From NCBI RefSeq assembly GCF_024347615.1, contig NZ_AP025508.1:992001-1056000 (forward strand): a stretch of 64,000 bases of DNA, read 5' to 3'. Below are positions 16,985 to 25,863 of this stretch, in pieces; within the stretch, counting starts at the first letter, position 1, and every line of letters starts with the position of its first letter. This DNA comes from Vibrio splendidus. GTDB lineage: Bacteria > Pseudomonadota > Gammaproteobacteria > Enterobacterales > Vibrionaceae. The notes below the pieces were generated by a model. That model was not told the origin of the DNA. It made no database searches and saw only the letters and a program-made list of their open reading frames with translations. A program made the position numbers and the translations under genes.

Positions 16985-18430
16985 ATGAACTGGATGAGTT
17001 GGTTGAAACCAAATTCGTTAGTCGCAAGAACCTTATTGTTGACGCTGTTAGCCGTGGTGATAGCTCAGGGTATCGCAACGTCTATATGGTATAGCGAATC
17101 AAAACACAAAGAGCTGGAAGGGATTCGTTCTGCTTCGTCGAGCATGGCGAACATGTTTGCTTCAACGGTGACTTTTTTCCAATCTCTACCCGTTAAATAT
17201 CGTCATATCGTGCTGGATCAAATCCGTAATATGGGGGGAACGCGTTTCTTCGTTTCTTTCAATAAAGAGGCTTTGATTGTCGAACCGATCCCCGATACCC
17301 GCTTAAAAACCGCCTCGATTGAAGCGATAGAAAGTGTTTTGAGTAGCAAACTCAATAAAGTGGCGTCAGTGCGGGTTGATTTTTCTCGCCCTGAACACCT
17401 TCGTTTGCTCAAAAATGACATATATTTAAGCGATCTCCCGCGATCTTGGGCACATCATACTTTAACGTTAGAACCGCTGAATCCACCCATTCTGGTTGTA
17501 CAAATCGAATTGACCAGTCACGAATGGGTATACATTGCGGCATTGTTGCCTGCTCCATATGTGAAACTCGACGATACGATTCTTGGCAGAGAGCAGGTGA
17601 TCTTCTTAGTTTCTTCAACGCTTATTCTGCTGGTTTTGACTTACTTGATGATTCGTCGCCAAGTGCGTCCTCTGAAAAAGTTAGCAAGAGCCGCCAATGA
17701 GATGAGCATGGATATTCAGCAGCCCCAACTGAAAGAAGAGGGGGCGACTGAATTGGTCACCGCGACGCGGGCTTTTAATCGCATGCAGCAACGGATTCGT
17801 CGCTATGTTGCCGACCGAGAACACCTTTTTTCTGCGATCTCCCATGACTTAAAGACACCAATAACACGTCTAAGATTGCGTGCAGAGTTGTTGGAGAGTG
17901 AAGTAAAGAAAGACAAATTCAATAAAGATCTCGATGAGCTCGAGATGATGGTCAAAGGTGCTTTGCAAGCGGTAAGAGACACCGATCTACACGAGAATAA
18001 TGCCATTATTGACCTCAATGAAATGGTGCTCTCTGTGATTGAATCTCATAACCAGTACCAAACAAAGGTAGAGTTCGAGCCGGTCGTCATTGAGCCATTG
18101 GTCGCGAAACCACTGGCGATTAAGCGTGTACTGACCAACTTAATCGACAACGCAGTTAAGTATGGTTCATCTGCCGTAGTGGAAGTTAGTGGTGATGAGC
18201 TTTGGGTGGTCGTGACTATTCAAGACCGTGGTAATGGCATTCCAGAAGACAAACTAGAGATGGTCTTTGAACCTTACTTTAGGCTTGCAACCGACGACCA
18301 AGGACACGGACTTGGCCTCGGGATCTGCCGAAATATCCTGCACGGACACGGCGGAGATCTCATTATTCGCAACTCCTCTCAAGGCGGCTTAGAAGCCAAA
18401 GTCTATATCCCCACAGGCTTAGAAGTGTAA
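16985..18430 (+). CDS. Sensor histidine kinase of the sugar-importer cluster
   Basis: 481 residues. Membrane segments at about 14-35 and 200-220 flank a periplasmic sensor of about 165 residues. Then come HAMP (about 220-275), a HisKA dimerisation domain with phospho-acceptor His287 (FSAISHDLKTPITRLRLR), and an ATPase domain with the N box (NLIDNAVKYG), G1 (QDRGNGIPEDKLEMVFEPY) and G2 (GHGLGLGICRNILHGHGG). Its partner regulator is immediately upstream, and the binding-protein gene of an ABC importer starts 111 bp downstream. By analogy with Pseudomonas GtrS it may sense a sugar or sugar acid in the periplasm; the ligand is not shown by the sequence. Confidence 0.92.
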   Translation: MNWMSWLKPNSLVARTLLLTLLAVVIAQGIATSIWYSESKHKELEGIRSASSSMANMFASTVTFFQSLPVKYRHIVLDQIRNMGGTRFFVSFNKEALIVEPIPDTRLKTASIEAIESVLSSKLNKVASVRVDFSRPEHLRLLKNDIYLSDLPRSWAHHTLTLEPLNPPILVVQIELTSHEWVYIAALLPAPYVKLDDTILGREQVIFLVSSTLILLVLTYLMIRRQVRPLKKLARAANEMSMDIQQPQLKEEGATELVTATRAFNRMQQRIRRYVADREHLFSAISHDLKTPITRLRLRAELLESEVKKDKFNKDLDELEMMVKGALQAVRDTDLHENNAIIDLNEMVLSVIESHNQYQTKVEFEPVVIEPLVAKPLAIKRVLTNLIDNAVKYGSSAVVEVSGDELWVVVTIQDRGNGIPEDKLEMVFEPYFRLATDDQGHGLGLGICRNILHGHGGDLIIRNSSQGGLEAKVYIPTGLEV

Positions 18431-18448
18431 TGTAACAATTGTGTTACA
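18431..18448. promoter_or_regulatory. 18-bp inverted repeat upstream of the ABC binding-protein gene
   Basis: TGTAAC-N6-GTTACA begins at the base after the kinase stop codon, 93 bp before the binding-protein gene. It is a candidate operator for the upstream response regulator or another factor. The spacing does not fit CRP. Confidence 0.35.
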
Positions 18449-18541
18449 TAGGGCTTACCTTTTGTTTCAATCTTATCAATCAGAATAAGTAGACTCTTTA
18501 TTGAACCGGACGTCGAGTCCGCTAAAACATGGAAGATAATA

Positions 18542-19789
18542 ATGAAAATCAATAAAACCCTACTTACTCTATCTCTTCTTGCTGCCTCAACATTTTCTCA
18601 AGCTGGTGAAGTGGAAGTGCTTCACTGGTGGACTGCCGGTGGCGAAGCGAAATCCGCAGCGGTACTGAAAGAGATGATTGAAGAACAAGGCCATACTTGG
18701 AAAGATTTTGCTGTTGCTGGTGGCGGCGGTGAAAGTGCGATGACTGTTTTGAAAACTCGAGCAGTATCGGGCAATCCTCCATCTGCGGCGCAGATTAAAG
18801 GTCATGATATTCAAGAGTGGGGTGGTTTAGGTTTTCTGACGTCTCTCGATGCGACTGCTAAACAAGAACAATGGGATGAGTTACTGCCAGAGGTGGTGAC
18901 TAAAGTGATGAAGTGGGATGGCGAATATGTGGCGGTTCCTGTCAACGTTCACCGTGTTAACTGGCTTTGGGCTAACCCTGTTGTTTTAGAAAAATCAGGC
19001 GTGACGGTTCCAACTACGTTAGATGAGTTCTTCGTTGCTGCAGACAAGATTAAAGCAGCTGGCTTCATTCCATTGGCTCACGGTGGTCAACCTTGGCAAG
19101 ACGCAACCGTATTCGAAGCGGTGGCTCTTGATGTTCTAGGCAGTGAAGATTACAACAAAGCGTTCGTTGATCTTGATATGGACGTATTATCTGGCGACAA
19201 GATGGTGGAAGTGTTCACCAAGTTCAAAAAGATGCGTGACTACATCGACAGCAACTCTCCAGGTCGTGATTGGAACGTCGCAACTTCAATGGTTATCAAT
19301 GGCGAAGCCGCGATGCAGATCATGGGCGATTGGGCGAAAGGTGAGTTTACTGCGGCAGGCAAAGTGCCGGGTAAAGATTACATCTGTGCACCAGCTCCAG
19401 GTACTGACGGCCAATTTACCTTCAACATCGATAGCTTTGCGTTCTTTGAGTTAAGTGACAAAGAGAACCAAAAAGCGCAGCAAGACCTAGCGAAAACCAT
19501 TCTTACTAAAGACTTCCAAGAAGTCTTCAACCTTAACAAAGGTTCTATCCCTGTACGTCTAGATATGGACATGTCTAAGTTTGACCAATGTGCGTTGGAC
19601 TCAATGGCAACCTTCAAAGCGAGTGCTGAATCGGGCGATCTTGTTCCGAGTATGGCTCACGGCCTAGCGACAACAAGCTACGCTCAAGGCGCTATCTATG
19701 ACGTAGTGACCAACTTCTTCAATGAGAAAGATGCCGATCCGAAACAAGCGGCAGCTAAGTTAGCAAAAGCAGTGAAAGCGGCTATCTAA
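18542..19789 (+). CDS. ABC importer periplasmic binding protein, glucose/mannose type
   Basis: 415 residues with a signal peptide (about 1-21, ending FSQA before [14 protein letters not shown]). It belongs to the family 1 sugar-binding proteins and closely resembles the Pseudomonas glucose/mannose-binding protein (GtsA/GltB type): [38 protein letters not shown] and [17 protein letters not shown] are characteristic. It captures the sugar in the periplasm for the permeases encoded next. A strong hairpin in the 181-bp gap before the first permease gene (19862-19880) probably stabilises its mRNA, giving more binding protein than permease. Sugar specificity is inferred from similarity. Confidence 0.88.
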   Translation: MKINKTLLTLSLLAASTFSQAGEVEVLHWWTAGGEAKSAAVLKEMIEEQGHTWKDFAVAGGGGESAMTVLKTRAVSGNPPSAAQIKGHDIQEWGGLGFLTSLDATAKQEQWDELLPEVVTKVMKWDGEYVAVPVNVHRVNWLWANPVVLEKSGVTVPTTLDEFFVAADKIKAAGFIPLAHGGQPWQDATVFEAVALDVLGSEDYNKAFVDLDMDVLSGDKMVEVFTKFKKMRDYIDSNSPGRDWNVATSMVINGEAAMQIMGDWAKGEFTAAGKVPGKDYICAPAPGTDGQFTFNIDSFAFFELSDKENQKAQQDLAKTILTKDFQEVFNLNKGSIPVRLDMDMSKFDQCALDSMATFKASAESGDLVPSMAHGLATTSYAQGAIYDVVTNFFNEKDADPKQAAAKLAKAVKAAI

Positions 19790-19861
19790 TCTAACTTGAT
19801 AAGTGACACACAACGCACGTGAGTGACGGGTTGTGTTGCTTTATCGAACCCCCAGGGTGGG

Positions 19862-19880
19862 TAGGCTCGTAGGGAGCCTA
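19862..19880 (+). other. Intercistronic hairpin after the binding-protein gene
   Basis: Perfect 7-bp stem TAGGCTC / GAGCCTA, loop GTAGG, without a T tract. A second, longer pairing (ACACAAC with the GTTGTGT-like sequence near 19808-19840) precedes it. This is typical of mRNA-stabilising structures after binding-protein genes such as malE. Confidence 0.55.
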
Positions 19881-19970
19881 TCTGCTCTTCACTCCCAATT
19901 CTAATATGCGTGATGCTGATGTGGTGCCGAAAGGTAAGCCATTGGCTCGATTGTGCAACAAGGATAAGTT

Positions 19971-20909
19971 ATGGAGCATGTTTTGACTGAGTCGACTCCA
20001 AAACCCACAAGGAGCCAGCCTGCACCGAAACCGAGTTTTGCTGACAGGTTGCAACATTGGTTACCTAAAATTGTGCTGGCGCCAACTGCGTTAGTGACCG
20101 TGGTGTGTATCTACGGTTATATATTTTGGACGGCCGCATTGTCGTTCACCAACTCTCGATTTCTTCCGAGCTTCAACTTCGTTGGTTTAACCCAATATGA
20201 AAAGCTGATGGATAACGATCGTTGGATCACCTCTATCACCAACCTCGGTGTGTTTGGTTTTCTATTCATGGCGATTGCTATCTTGCTAGGTGTTGGTTTA
20301 GCGGTATTGCTTGACCAGAACATCCGTCAAGAAGGCGCGATTCGCACTATCTATCTCTACCCAATGGCGTTGTCATTCATCGTGACAGGTACGGCTTGGA
20401 AATGGATTCTTAACCCGGGTCTTGGCATTGAAAAGCTGATGCAAGACTGGGGATTTACTGACTTCAAATTTGACTGGCTCGTCAATTCTGAAATGTCGGT
20501 TTACACCTTAGTGATTGCAGCACTTTGGCAGTCTTCTGGATTCGTAATGGCGATGTTCTTAGCCGGTCTGCGTGGCATCGATTCTTCAATCATCAAAGCG
20601 GCTCAAATCGATGGGGCAAGCTTACCCACTATCTATCTCAAAATCATTTTACCTTGCTTGCGCCCTGTGGTTTTCAGTGCGGTGATCATTACTTCTCACA
20701 TTGCAATTAAGAGCTTTGACCTTGTGACGGCAATGACGGCAGGCGGCCCGGGTTATTCATCGGATCTTCCAGCGCTATTCATGTACGCCCACTCCTTTAC
20801 TCGTGGACAAATCGGCCTTGGTGCTGCCAGTGCAATGATGATGCTTGCCGGCATTTTAGCGATTCTCGTGCCTTATCTTTACTCTGAACTTAGGGAGAAA
20901 AAGTCATGA
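19971..20909 (+). CDS. Sugar ABC importer permease, first subunit
   Basis: 312-residue inner-membrane permease with six predicted membrane segments, the first near residues 38-60. The EAA loop that contacts the ATPase is visible as RGIDSSIIKAAQIDGASLPT. It is of the MalF/UgpA-like type and resembles GtsB of the Pseudomonas glucose importer. The N-terminal 30 residues are Pro/Lys-rich and cytoplasmic. Its stop overlaps the start of the next permease (20906), so the two are translationally coupled. The pair forms the channel for sugar delivered by the binding protein encoded upstream. Confidence 0.9.
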   Translation: MEHVLTESTPKPTRSQPAPKPSFADRLQHWLPKIVLAPTALVTVVCIYGYIFWTAALSFTNSRFLPSFNFVGLTQYEKLMDNDRWITSITNLGVFGFLFMAIAILLGVGLAVLLDQNIRQEGAIRTIYLYPMALSFIVTGTAWKWILNPGLGIEKLMQDWGFTDFKFDWLVNSEMSVYTLVIAALWQSSGFVMAMFLAGLRGIDSSIIKAAQIDGASLPTIYLKIILPCLRPVVFSAVIITSHIAIKSFDLVTAMTAGGPGYSSDLPALFMYAHSFTRGQIGLGAASAMMMLAGILAILVPYLYSELREKKS

Positions 20910-21763
20910 TGAATAACATCAATTTTGCTCGAATCTTTATTTATTCAGCACTGCTTTTCTTCTGTTTAGTGTACCTAATGCCCTTGTTCGTAATGGCGCT
21001 GACGTCATTCAAAACTCTGCCAGACATCAAGGCGGGCAACCTGATGAGTTTGCCAAAAGAGTGGGTGTTCGATGCTTGGTATAAAGCGTGGGACACCGCT
21101 TGTACGGGCGTGAAATGTGAAGGCATCAAAGGCTATTTCTGGAACTCGTTCCAAATGGTGATTCCTGCGGTTGCGATTTCAACATTGCTCGGTGCATTCA
21201 ATGGCTATGTCGTGACGAAATGGCAATTCAGAGGTTCAAACCTGTTCTTTAGTTTGTTGTTATTTGGCTGCTTCATTCCATTCCAAGTGGTGCTACTACC
21301 AATGGCAACCATGCTCGGCAAGATGGGGCTAGCGAACACAACCATCGGCTTGGTGATTGTGCACGTTATCTACGGTATGGCATTTACCACACTGTTTTTC
21401 CGTAACTTCTATATCTCTATTCCTGATGAATTGATCAAGGCGGCAAAGCTCGATGGTGCTGGCTTCTTTACGATTTTCTTCAAGATCTTATTACCGATCT
21501 CGACACCAATCATCATGGTGACGGTGATCTGGCAGTTCACCGCGATTTGGAATGACTTCTTGTTCGGAGTGGTCTATTCCGGCTCAGATACTCAGCCGAT
21601 CACCGTGGCATTAAACAACCTAGTCAACACCAGCACTGGCGTTAAAGAATATAACGTCGACATGGCTGCCGCGATCATCGCCGCACTGCCAACGCTGTTG
21701 GTGTATGTCTTCGCAGGAAAATATTTTGTTCGTGGCCTAACGGCAGGATCAGTAAAAGGATAA
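20906..21763 (+). CDS. Sugar ABC importer permease, second subunit
   Basis: 285-residue MalG/UgpE-like permease (GtsC-like). Six hydrophobic segments are visible, starting at about residues 10-32. The EAA loop is PDELIKAAKLDGAGFFTIFF. Start codons at 20906 and 20909 are both possible; 20906 gives a 4-bp overlap (ATGA) with the upstream gene. An extra hydrophilic stretch with two Cys (about 68-75, TACTGVKCEG) follows the first segment. It pairs with the first permease and the ATPase encoded 6 bp downstream. Confidence 0.9.
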   Translation: MMNNINFARIFIYSALLFFCLVYLMPLFVMALTSFKTLPDIKAGNLMSLPKEWVFDAWYKAWDTACTGVKCEGIKGYFWNSFQMVIPAVAISTLLGAFNGYVVTKWQFRGSNLFFSLLLFGCFIPFQVVLLPMATMLGKMGLANTTIGLVIVHVIYGMAFTTLFFRNFYISIPDELIKAAKLDGAGFFTIFFKILLPISTPIIMVTVIWQFTAIWNDFLFGVVYSGSDTQPITVALNNLVNTSTGVKEYNVDMAAAIIAALPTLLVYVFAGKYFVRGLTAGSVKG

Positions 21764-21769
21764 TTACCC

Positions 21770-22882
21770 ATGGCAACATTAGATTTAAAACAGATCCGTA
21801 AAACCTATCGCAACGCGGACAACGAAACGTTAAAGGGCATCGACATCAGTATCGATTCGGGGGAATTTTTGATACTTGTCGGCCCTTCGGGGTGTGGGAA
21901 ATCCACCTTGATGAACACCATCGCTGGGCTAGAGAATATTAGCTCGGGTGAGATTGTAATTGATGGCATAGACGTGGCGCAGGTTGAACCTAAAGATCGC
22001 GATATCGCGATGGTATTCCAGTCGTACGCGCTTTATCCAAACATGACGGTACGCGGCAATATCGCTTTCGGTTTGAAGATCCGCAAGATGCCGCAACAAG
22101 AGATCGATGCTGAGGTTAATCGAGTGGCTGAAATGCTGCAAATCGAACAACTGCTTGATCGCAAACCGTCGCAACTTTCTGGTGGTCAGCGTCAACGTGT
22201 CGCGATGGGACGAGCTCTAGCTCGTCGTCCTAAGCTGTATCTATTTGATGAGCCGCTTTCTAACTTGGATGCCAAGCTGCGTGTTGAGATGCGTCATCAG
22301 ATTAAACGTCTGCACCAGAAGCTGAATACCACGATTGTTTATGTAACCCATGATCAAATCGAAGCGATGACTCTGGCGGATCGCATTGCGGTAATGAAAG
22401 ATGGTGAATTGCAGCAGTTAGGCACACCACAAGAGATCTACACCAAGCCAAATAACATGTTCGTGGCGGGCTTTATGGGCTCACCATCCATGAACTTCAT
22501 TAAGACCATGGTGGATTTGGATGAGGAACAGAATCCGATCATCAAAGTAACTGGCACGGCTGAGCAAGAACACCACATTCGTTTGCCACAGAGTATGCGC
22601 GACCAAGATGGCAAAGAGTTGGTGATAGGGCTACGTCCTGAACATATTACTGAGCAAGAAGGTGATGATGTGTCGGCAACCACAAAGCTAGATCTGCAAT
22701 TGGAAGTGTTGGAGCCAACAGGGCCAGATACCATCGCAATGGTTAAAGTGAACGACCAAGAAGTCGCGTGTCGTTTATCGCCAGAATTTGAAGTTTCCGT
22801 TGGGCAAATGGCACCACTTCATTTTGACTTATCGAAAGCGGTATTTTTCGATGCTCAAACCGAAGCGAGAATCGATTTCTAA
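21770..22882 (+). CDS. Sugar ABC importer ATPase, MalK/UgpC type
   Basis: 370 residues. Walker A GPSGCGKST (about 38-46), Q-loop VFQSYALYPNMTV, signature LSGGQRQRVAMGRAL, Walker B LYLFDEPLSNLDAKL and switch His in VTHDQIEAMTLADRI. The C-terminal regulatory TOBE/OB domain (about 240-370) is the MalK type shared by ATPases that serve sugar importers. It powers the importer and is the last gene of the cluster, followed by a terminator at 22910. Such ATPases can be shared between several sugar transporters. Confidence 0.93.
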   Translation: MATLDLKQIRKTYRNADNETLKGIDISIDSGEFLILVGPSGCGKSTLMNTIAGLENISSGEIVIDGIDVAQVEPKDRDIAMVFQSYALYPNMTVRGNIAFGLKIRKMPQQEIDAEVNRVAEMLQIEQLLDRKPSQLSGGQRQRVAMGRALARRPKLYLFDEPLSNLDAKLRVEMRHQIKRLHQKLNTTIVYVTHDQIEAMTLADRIAVMKDGELQQLGTPQEIYTKPNNMFVAGFMGSPSMNFIKTMVDLDEEQNPIIKVTGTAEQEHHIRLPQSMRDQDGKELVIGLRPEHITEQEGDDVSATTKLDLQLEVLEPTGPDTIAMVKVNDQEVACRLSPEFEVSVGQMAPLHFDLSKAVFFDAQTEARIDF

Positions 22883-22909
22883 GTTTTATAACGGATTATA
22901 TTTCTTTGA

Positions 22910-22938
22910 ACACCTCATCTTTTGATGGGGTGTTTTTG
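22910..22938 (+). terminator. Terminator of the sugar importer operon
   Basis: Stem ACACCTCATC / GATGGGGTGT (one G-U pair), loop TTTT, followed by a T tract; 28 bp after the ATPase stop. Confidence 0.9.
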
Positions 22939-23029
22939 TGTCAGAATAGACAAATTCATATTAATGATAAAAAACTCAGTAGAGTCTATGCTTGATGGGA
23001 GATTAATTTTTATAAAAAGGATGTCTGCA

Positions 23030-24166
23030 ATGAGAGTCCAATTACTTGCAGGAGCAATGTCACTTGCTCTTCTTTCCTCTCCTGTATCTGCTGTTGTTAA
23101 TCATGATTTGAGAGACAGTTATATTGTCGTTTTGAAAGATAGTACATCGGTGTCACGAGCGAATGATATTGCACGTGAAGTTGCCAATGGGCGTGGTGTA
23201 GTCGGTCATCAATATAGCCATGCCCTGAAAGGATTTTCAGTCAAGGTCCCAGAACAAGCACTCAAAGGTCTTAAAAATAGATTCCCTGAGATTGATTACA
23301 TTGAGCCTGATATCGTCATGCATGCTTTGCCGCGAGGGGGTAAACCTAATCGAGGCGGAGGTGGAGATAGTGTTGAGCGAGACCCGCAACAGATCCCTTG
23401 GGGTGTAACCAGAGTCAACGGTGGGACAAGTGATATGAGTAACGCCTCAGTCGTTGCTTGGGTCATTGATTCGGGTATTGACAGCAACCATCCCGATTTG
23501 AACGTAAACAAATCTCGAGGGGCAAACTTCACTCGCGGTAAGAAAAACAATACGAATGATGGTAATGGTCACGGCACGCATGTAGCAGGAACGATTGGTG
23601 CCTATGATGATGGTTTTGATGTCGTTGGCGTTGCCCCCGGTGTGCAGGTAATTCCAGTACGAGTTTTAGATAATAGTGGTAGTGGCTCAATGTCGGGCGT
23701 GATTGCAGGTGTTGATCATGTTGCACGCTATGGCGGCTCTGGTGACTGTGCAAATATGAGCTTGGGAGGATCTGGATCTTCAGCTGCCTTAGATAGCGCT
23801 ATTAAAACAGCTGCTGCCCAAGGGATATTTTTCTCAATCGCAGCGGGTAATTCAGGCCAGGATGCAAGTGGTTTTACGCCAGCTAGCACTAACGGTACAA
23901 ACATATTTACTATCTCAGCATTTGGAGAAATTAACGATAGCTTCGCTTACTTTTCCAATTATGGTTCTGATGTAGATTACGCTCAACCGGGAGTCGATGT
24001 ACTATCGACTAAAGCGGGAGGAGGAACGGTTTCTTACAATGGTACTTCAATGGCGGCTCCTCACTTTTGCGGAGTACTGTTAGTAACCGGTGGCTTATTT
24101 TCTTTAGATGGGGCTGTGAATAATGATCCTGATGGAGATCCGGACCTGATTGCAGTGAGCAATTAA
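23030..24166 (+). CDS. Secreted subtilisin-like serine protease (S8) with I9 propeptide
   Basis: 378 residues from ATG at 23030, chosen because AAAAGGA lies about 7 bases upstream and a signal peptide begins there (MRVQLLAGAMSLALLSSPVSA). Upstream in-frame codons run into the preceding terminator and are not used. The inhibitor I9 propeptide is residues 27-98 (DSYIVVLKDSTSVSRANDIA to DYIEPDIVM). A Gly/Arg/Pro-rich linker follows, then the S8 catalytic domain: Asp in VVAWVIDSGID, His in NGHGTHVAGTIG, Ser in YNGTSMAAPH. It is of the proteinase K/aqualysin-like type and ends 35-40 residues after the Ser without the C-terminal repeats or anchors seen in many Vibrio proteases. Probably an extracellular nutrient-acquiring protease. 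It has no coupled neighbours and its own terminator. Confidence 0.92.
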   Translation: MRVQLLAGAMSLALLSSPVSAVVNHDLRDSYIVVLKDSTSVSRANDIAREVANGRGVVGHQYSHALKGFSVKVPEQALKGLKNRFPEIDYIEPDIVMHALPRGGKPNRGGGGDSVERDPQQIPWGVTRVNGGTSDMSNASVVAWVIDSGIDSNHPDLNVNKSRGANFTRGKKNNTNDGNGHGTHVAGTIGAYDDGFDVVGVAPGVQVIPVRVLDNSGSGSMSGVIAGVDHVARYGGSGDCANMSLGGSGSSAALDSAIKTAAAQGIFFSIAAGNSGQDASGFTPASTNGTNIFTISAFGEINDSFAYFSNYGSDVDYAQPGVDVLSTKAGGGTVSYNGTSMAAPHFCGVLLVTGGLFSLDGAVNNDPDGDPDLIAVSN

Positions 24167-24221
24167 TTCGTTTAACAGTATTGAAAGCTTAATAGGTAAA
24201 ACAATGCCGTTGTAGACAATA

Positions 24222-24250
24222 AAAAATGACCTGATGGGTCGTTTTTTATT
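24222..24250 (+). terminator. Terminator of the protease gene
   Basis: Stem AAAAATGACC / GGTCGTTTTT (one G-U pair), loop TGATG, followed by further T. Confidence 0.85.
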
Positions 24251-24398
24251 TTGAATAATCATCGAGTAGACAGCTAATTATCATCAAAGCTGATATTTAG
24301 TGTGATGTGGCTATATAAAGCTGACGTAGAAACGCGTAGGATCACACTACTTTAGATCAAATACTAGGTTGCACTTTGGTGCATAGACAGAATAAAAC

Positions 24399-25766
24399 AT
24401 GAAACTAACAGCAAAACCAGCGGCGAATAACGCTTTACTTATTTCTATTACGACACCGGATTTTAAAGGTGACGAAGCAAAAGAGTCTCTTGCCGAACTT
24501 GCTCGCTTAGTGACAACCCTAGGGTTTAAAGTCGTCGGAACACAATCGCAACATCACAGCTCATCACAACGACAAAACGTGTTGGGTGCCGGTAAGCTTG
24601 CTGAAATTGCACATCTAACTGGTTATCAAGGCTCTATTGAAGAAGCAGAAGATGAAGACTTTATTGATGAGTCGTTTGATTTTAATACTGAAATCGATGA
24701 GCTAGATTTTGATGATCTTCCAACGGGCAACTTCCAATACGGTGCCGCTGATGTTGTGGTATTTGACTGTGATTTAAGCCCATCTCAAATGCGTACTGTT
24801 GAGGCGAGTTTGGGTGTGGAAGTATTTGACCGTACTGGCATCATCATCGAAATCTTTAGCCGTCACGCTCGTACTCGTACTGCTCGTCTGCAAGTTGATA
24901 TAGCTCGTCTAAACTACTTAGTGCCACGACTTCGTGAAACGGCTGAGGGTGATAAAGAGCGTCAAATGGGTCAGGGCGCAGGTGAAACTTCACTAGAGCT
25001 AGATCGTCGTAATGTTCGTGACCAAATTGCTGCGCTTAAGCGTGAGCTAGTAAGCGTACAAGATGAAATGAAGACCCGACGCACAAGGCGCGCAGAGCTT
25101 TTCACTGTTGCTTTAGTTGGCTACACCAATGCCGGTAAGTCTTCGATGATGCGTGCAATGACCGCAACCCAAGTGGTCGGTGAAGATAAACTGTTCGCAA
25201 CGCTAGATACTACGGTTCGTGCGCTTCAACCAATTACTCAACCGCGTATTCTTGTTTCAGACACGGTTGGTTTCATCAAGAAATTGCCACACGATCTGGT
25301 TGCTTCATTCCACTCAACACTAGCAGAAGCGCACGATGCTTCATTGTTGCTTTATGTGGTTGATGCTTCAGACGTTTCATTTCGAGCTCAGCTTGATGTG
25401 GTACACGACGTATTAGCACAAGTGGGCGTTGAAGGTAGCGAAAAACTATTAGTGCTTAATAAGTGCGATAGATTGACTGAAGAACAGCAATTAGAGCTGA
25501 TCGAAGAATTCCCAGATGCGATGCTAACGTCGACTCGTGATCCGCTAGATATTACGAAGCTGCACAAGTACATCGTTGGTGTTGCTGAAGAAGGCATGAT
25601 CGAAGAAGAGATCACTATCCCTTATTCTGGACAAGGCATCATCGGTGAGATTCGCTCAAATATGAGTGTGGTTAAAGAAGAGTACGACTACGAACACATC
25701 AAATTAACGGTTCGTTCAAGCGCCATTGATTTAGCGCGACTGAAAAAGCGTATGCAGAAGTCTTAA
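24399..25766 (+). CDS. HflX-family GTPase paralogue with acidic insertion
   Basis: 455 residues. An HflX N-terminal domain (about 10-175) and glycine-rich linker (QMGQGAGETSLELDRR) precede a GTPase domain: P-loop GYTNAGKSS (241-249), switch I FATLDTT, G3 DTVGF (288-292), G4 NKCD (354-357). HflX binds the 50S subunit and splits stalled ribosomes. This copy differs from canonical HflX by an acidic insertion at about residues 80-107, where nearly half of the residues are Asp or Glu, in the N-terminal domain. It is also away from the usual hfq-hflX-hflK locus. It is therefore probably a second HflX in this genome, which is inference. It is convergent with pfaD and shares a terminator. Confidence 0.85.
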   Translation: MKLTAKPAANNALLISITTPDFKGDEAKESLAELARLVTTLGFKVVGTQSQHHSSSQRQNVLGAGKLAEIAHLTGYQGSIEEAEDEDFIDESFDFNTEIDELDFDDLPTGNFQYGAADVVVFDCDLSPSQMRTVEASLGVEVFDRTGIIIEIFSRHARTRTARLQVDIARLNYLVPRLRETAEGDKERQMGQGAGETSLELDRRNVRDQIAALKRELVSVQDEMKTRRTRRAELFTVALVGYTNAGKSSMMRAMTATQVVGEDKLFATLDTTVRALQPITQPRILVSDTVGFIKKLPHDLVASFHSTLAEAHDASLLLYVVDASDVSFRAQLDVVHDVLAQVGVEGSEKLLVLNKCDRLTEEQQLELIEEFPDAMLTSTRDPLDITKLHKYIVGVAEEGMIEEEITIPYSGQGIIGEIRSNMSVVKEEYDYEHIKLTVRSSAIDLARLKKRMQKS

Positions 25767-25800
25767 TCTTTTAGCTAGCTTAAGAAAAATGACCAAAAGA

Positions 25801-25829
25801 AAAGCGACCCGTTAAGGTCGCTTTTTTTA
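25801..25829. terminator. Bidirectional terminator between the HflX-like gene and pfaD
   Basis: 9-bp stem AAAGCGACC / GGTCGCTTT, loop CGTTAA, with T-rich tracts on both strands. It serves both convergent units, and the pfaABCD operon ends here. Confidence 0.88.
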
Positions 25830-25863
25830 TTCGTTGAGCTTAATTAACTCCGTATTGAAATGC

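Noticed and set aside
18431..18448. CRP site upstream of the sugar-binding protein gene
   Set aside because: The half-sites TGTAA/TTACA lack the conserved G/C and have the wrong spacing; kept only as an unassigned inverted repeat.
22922..23029. Longer N-terminus for the subtilisin (36 extra residues)
   Set aside because: It begins inside the terminator of the upstream operon and would bury the signal peptide.
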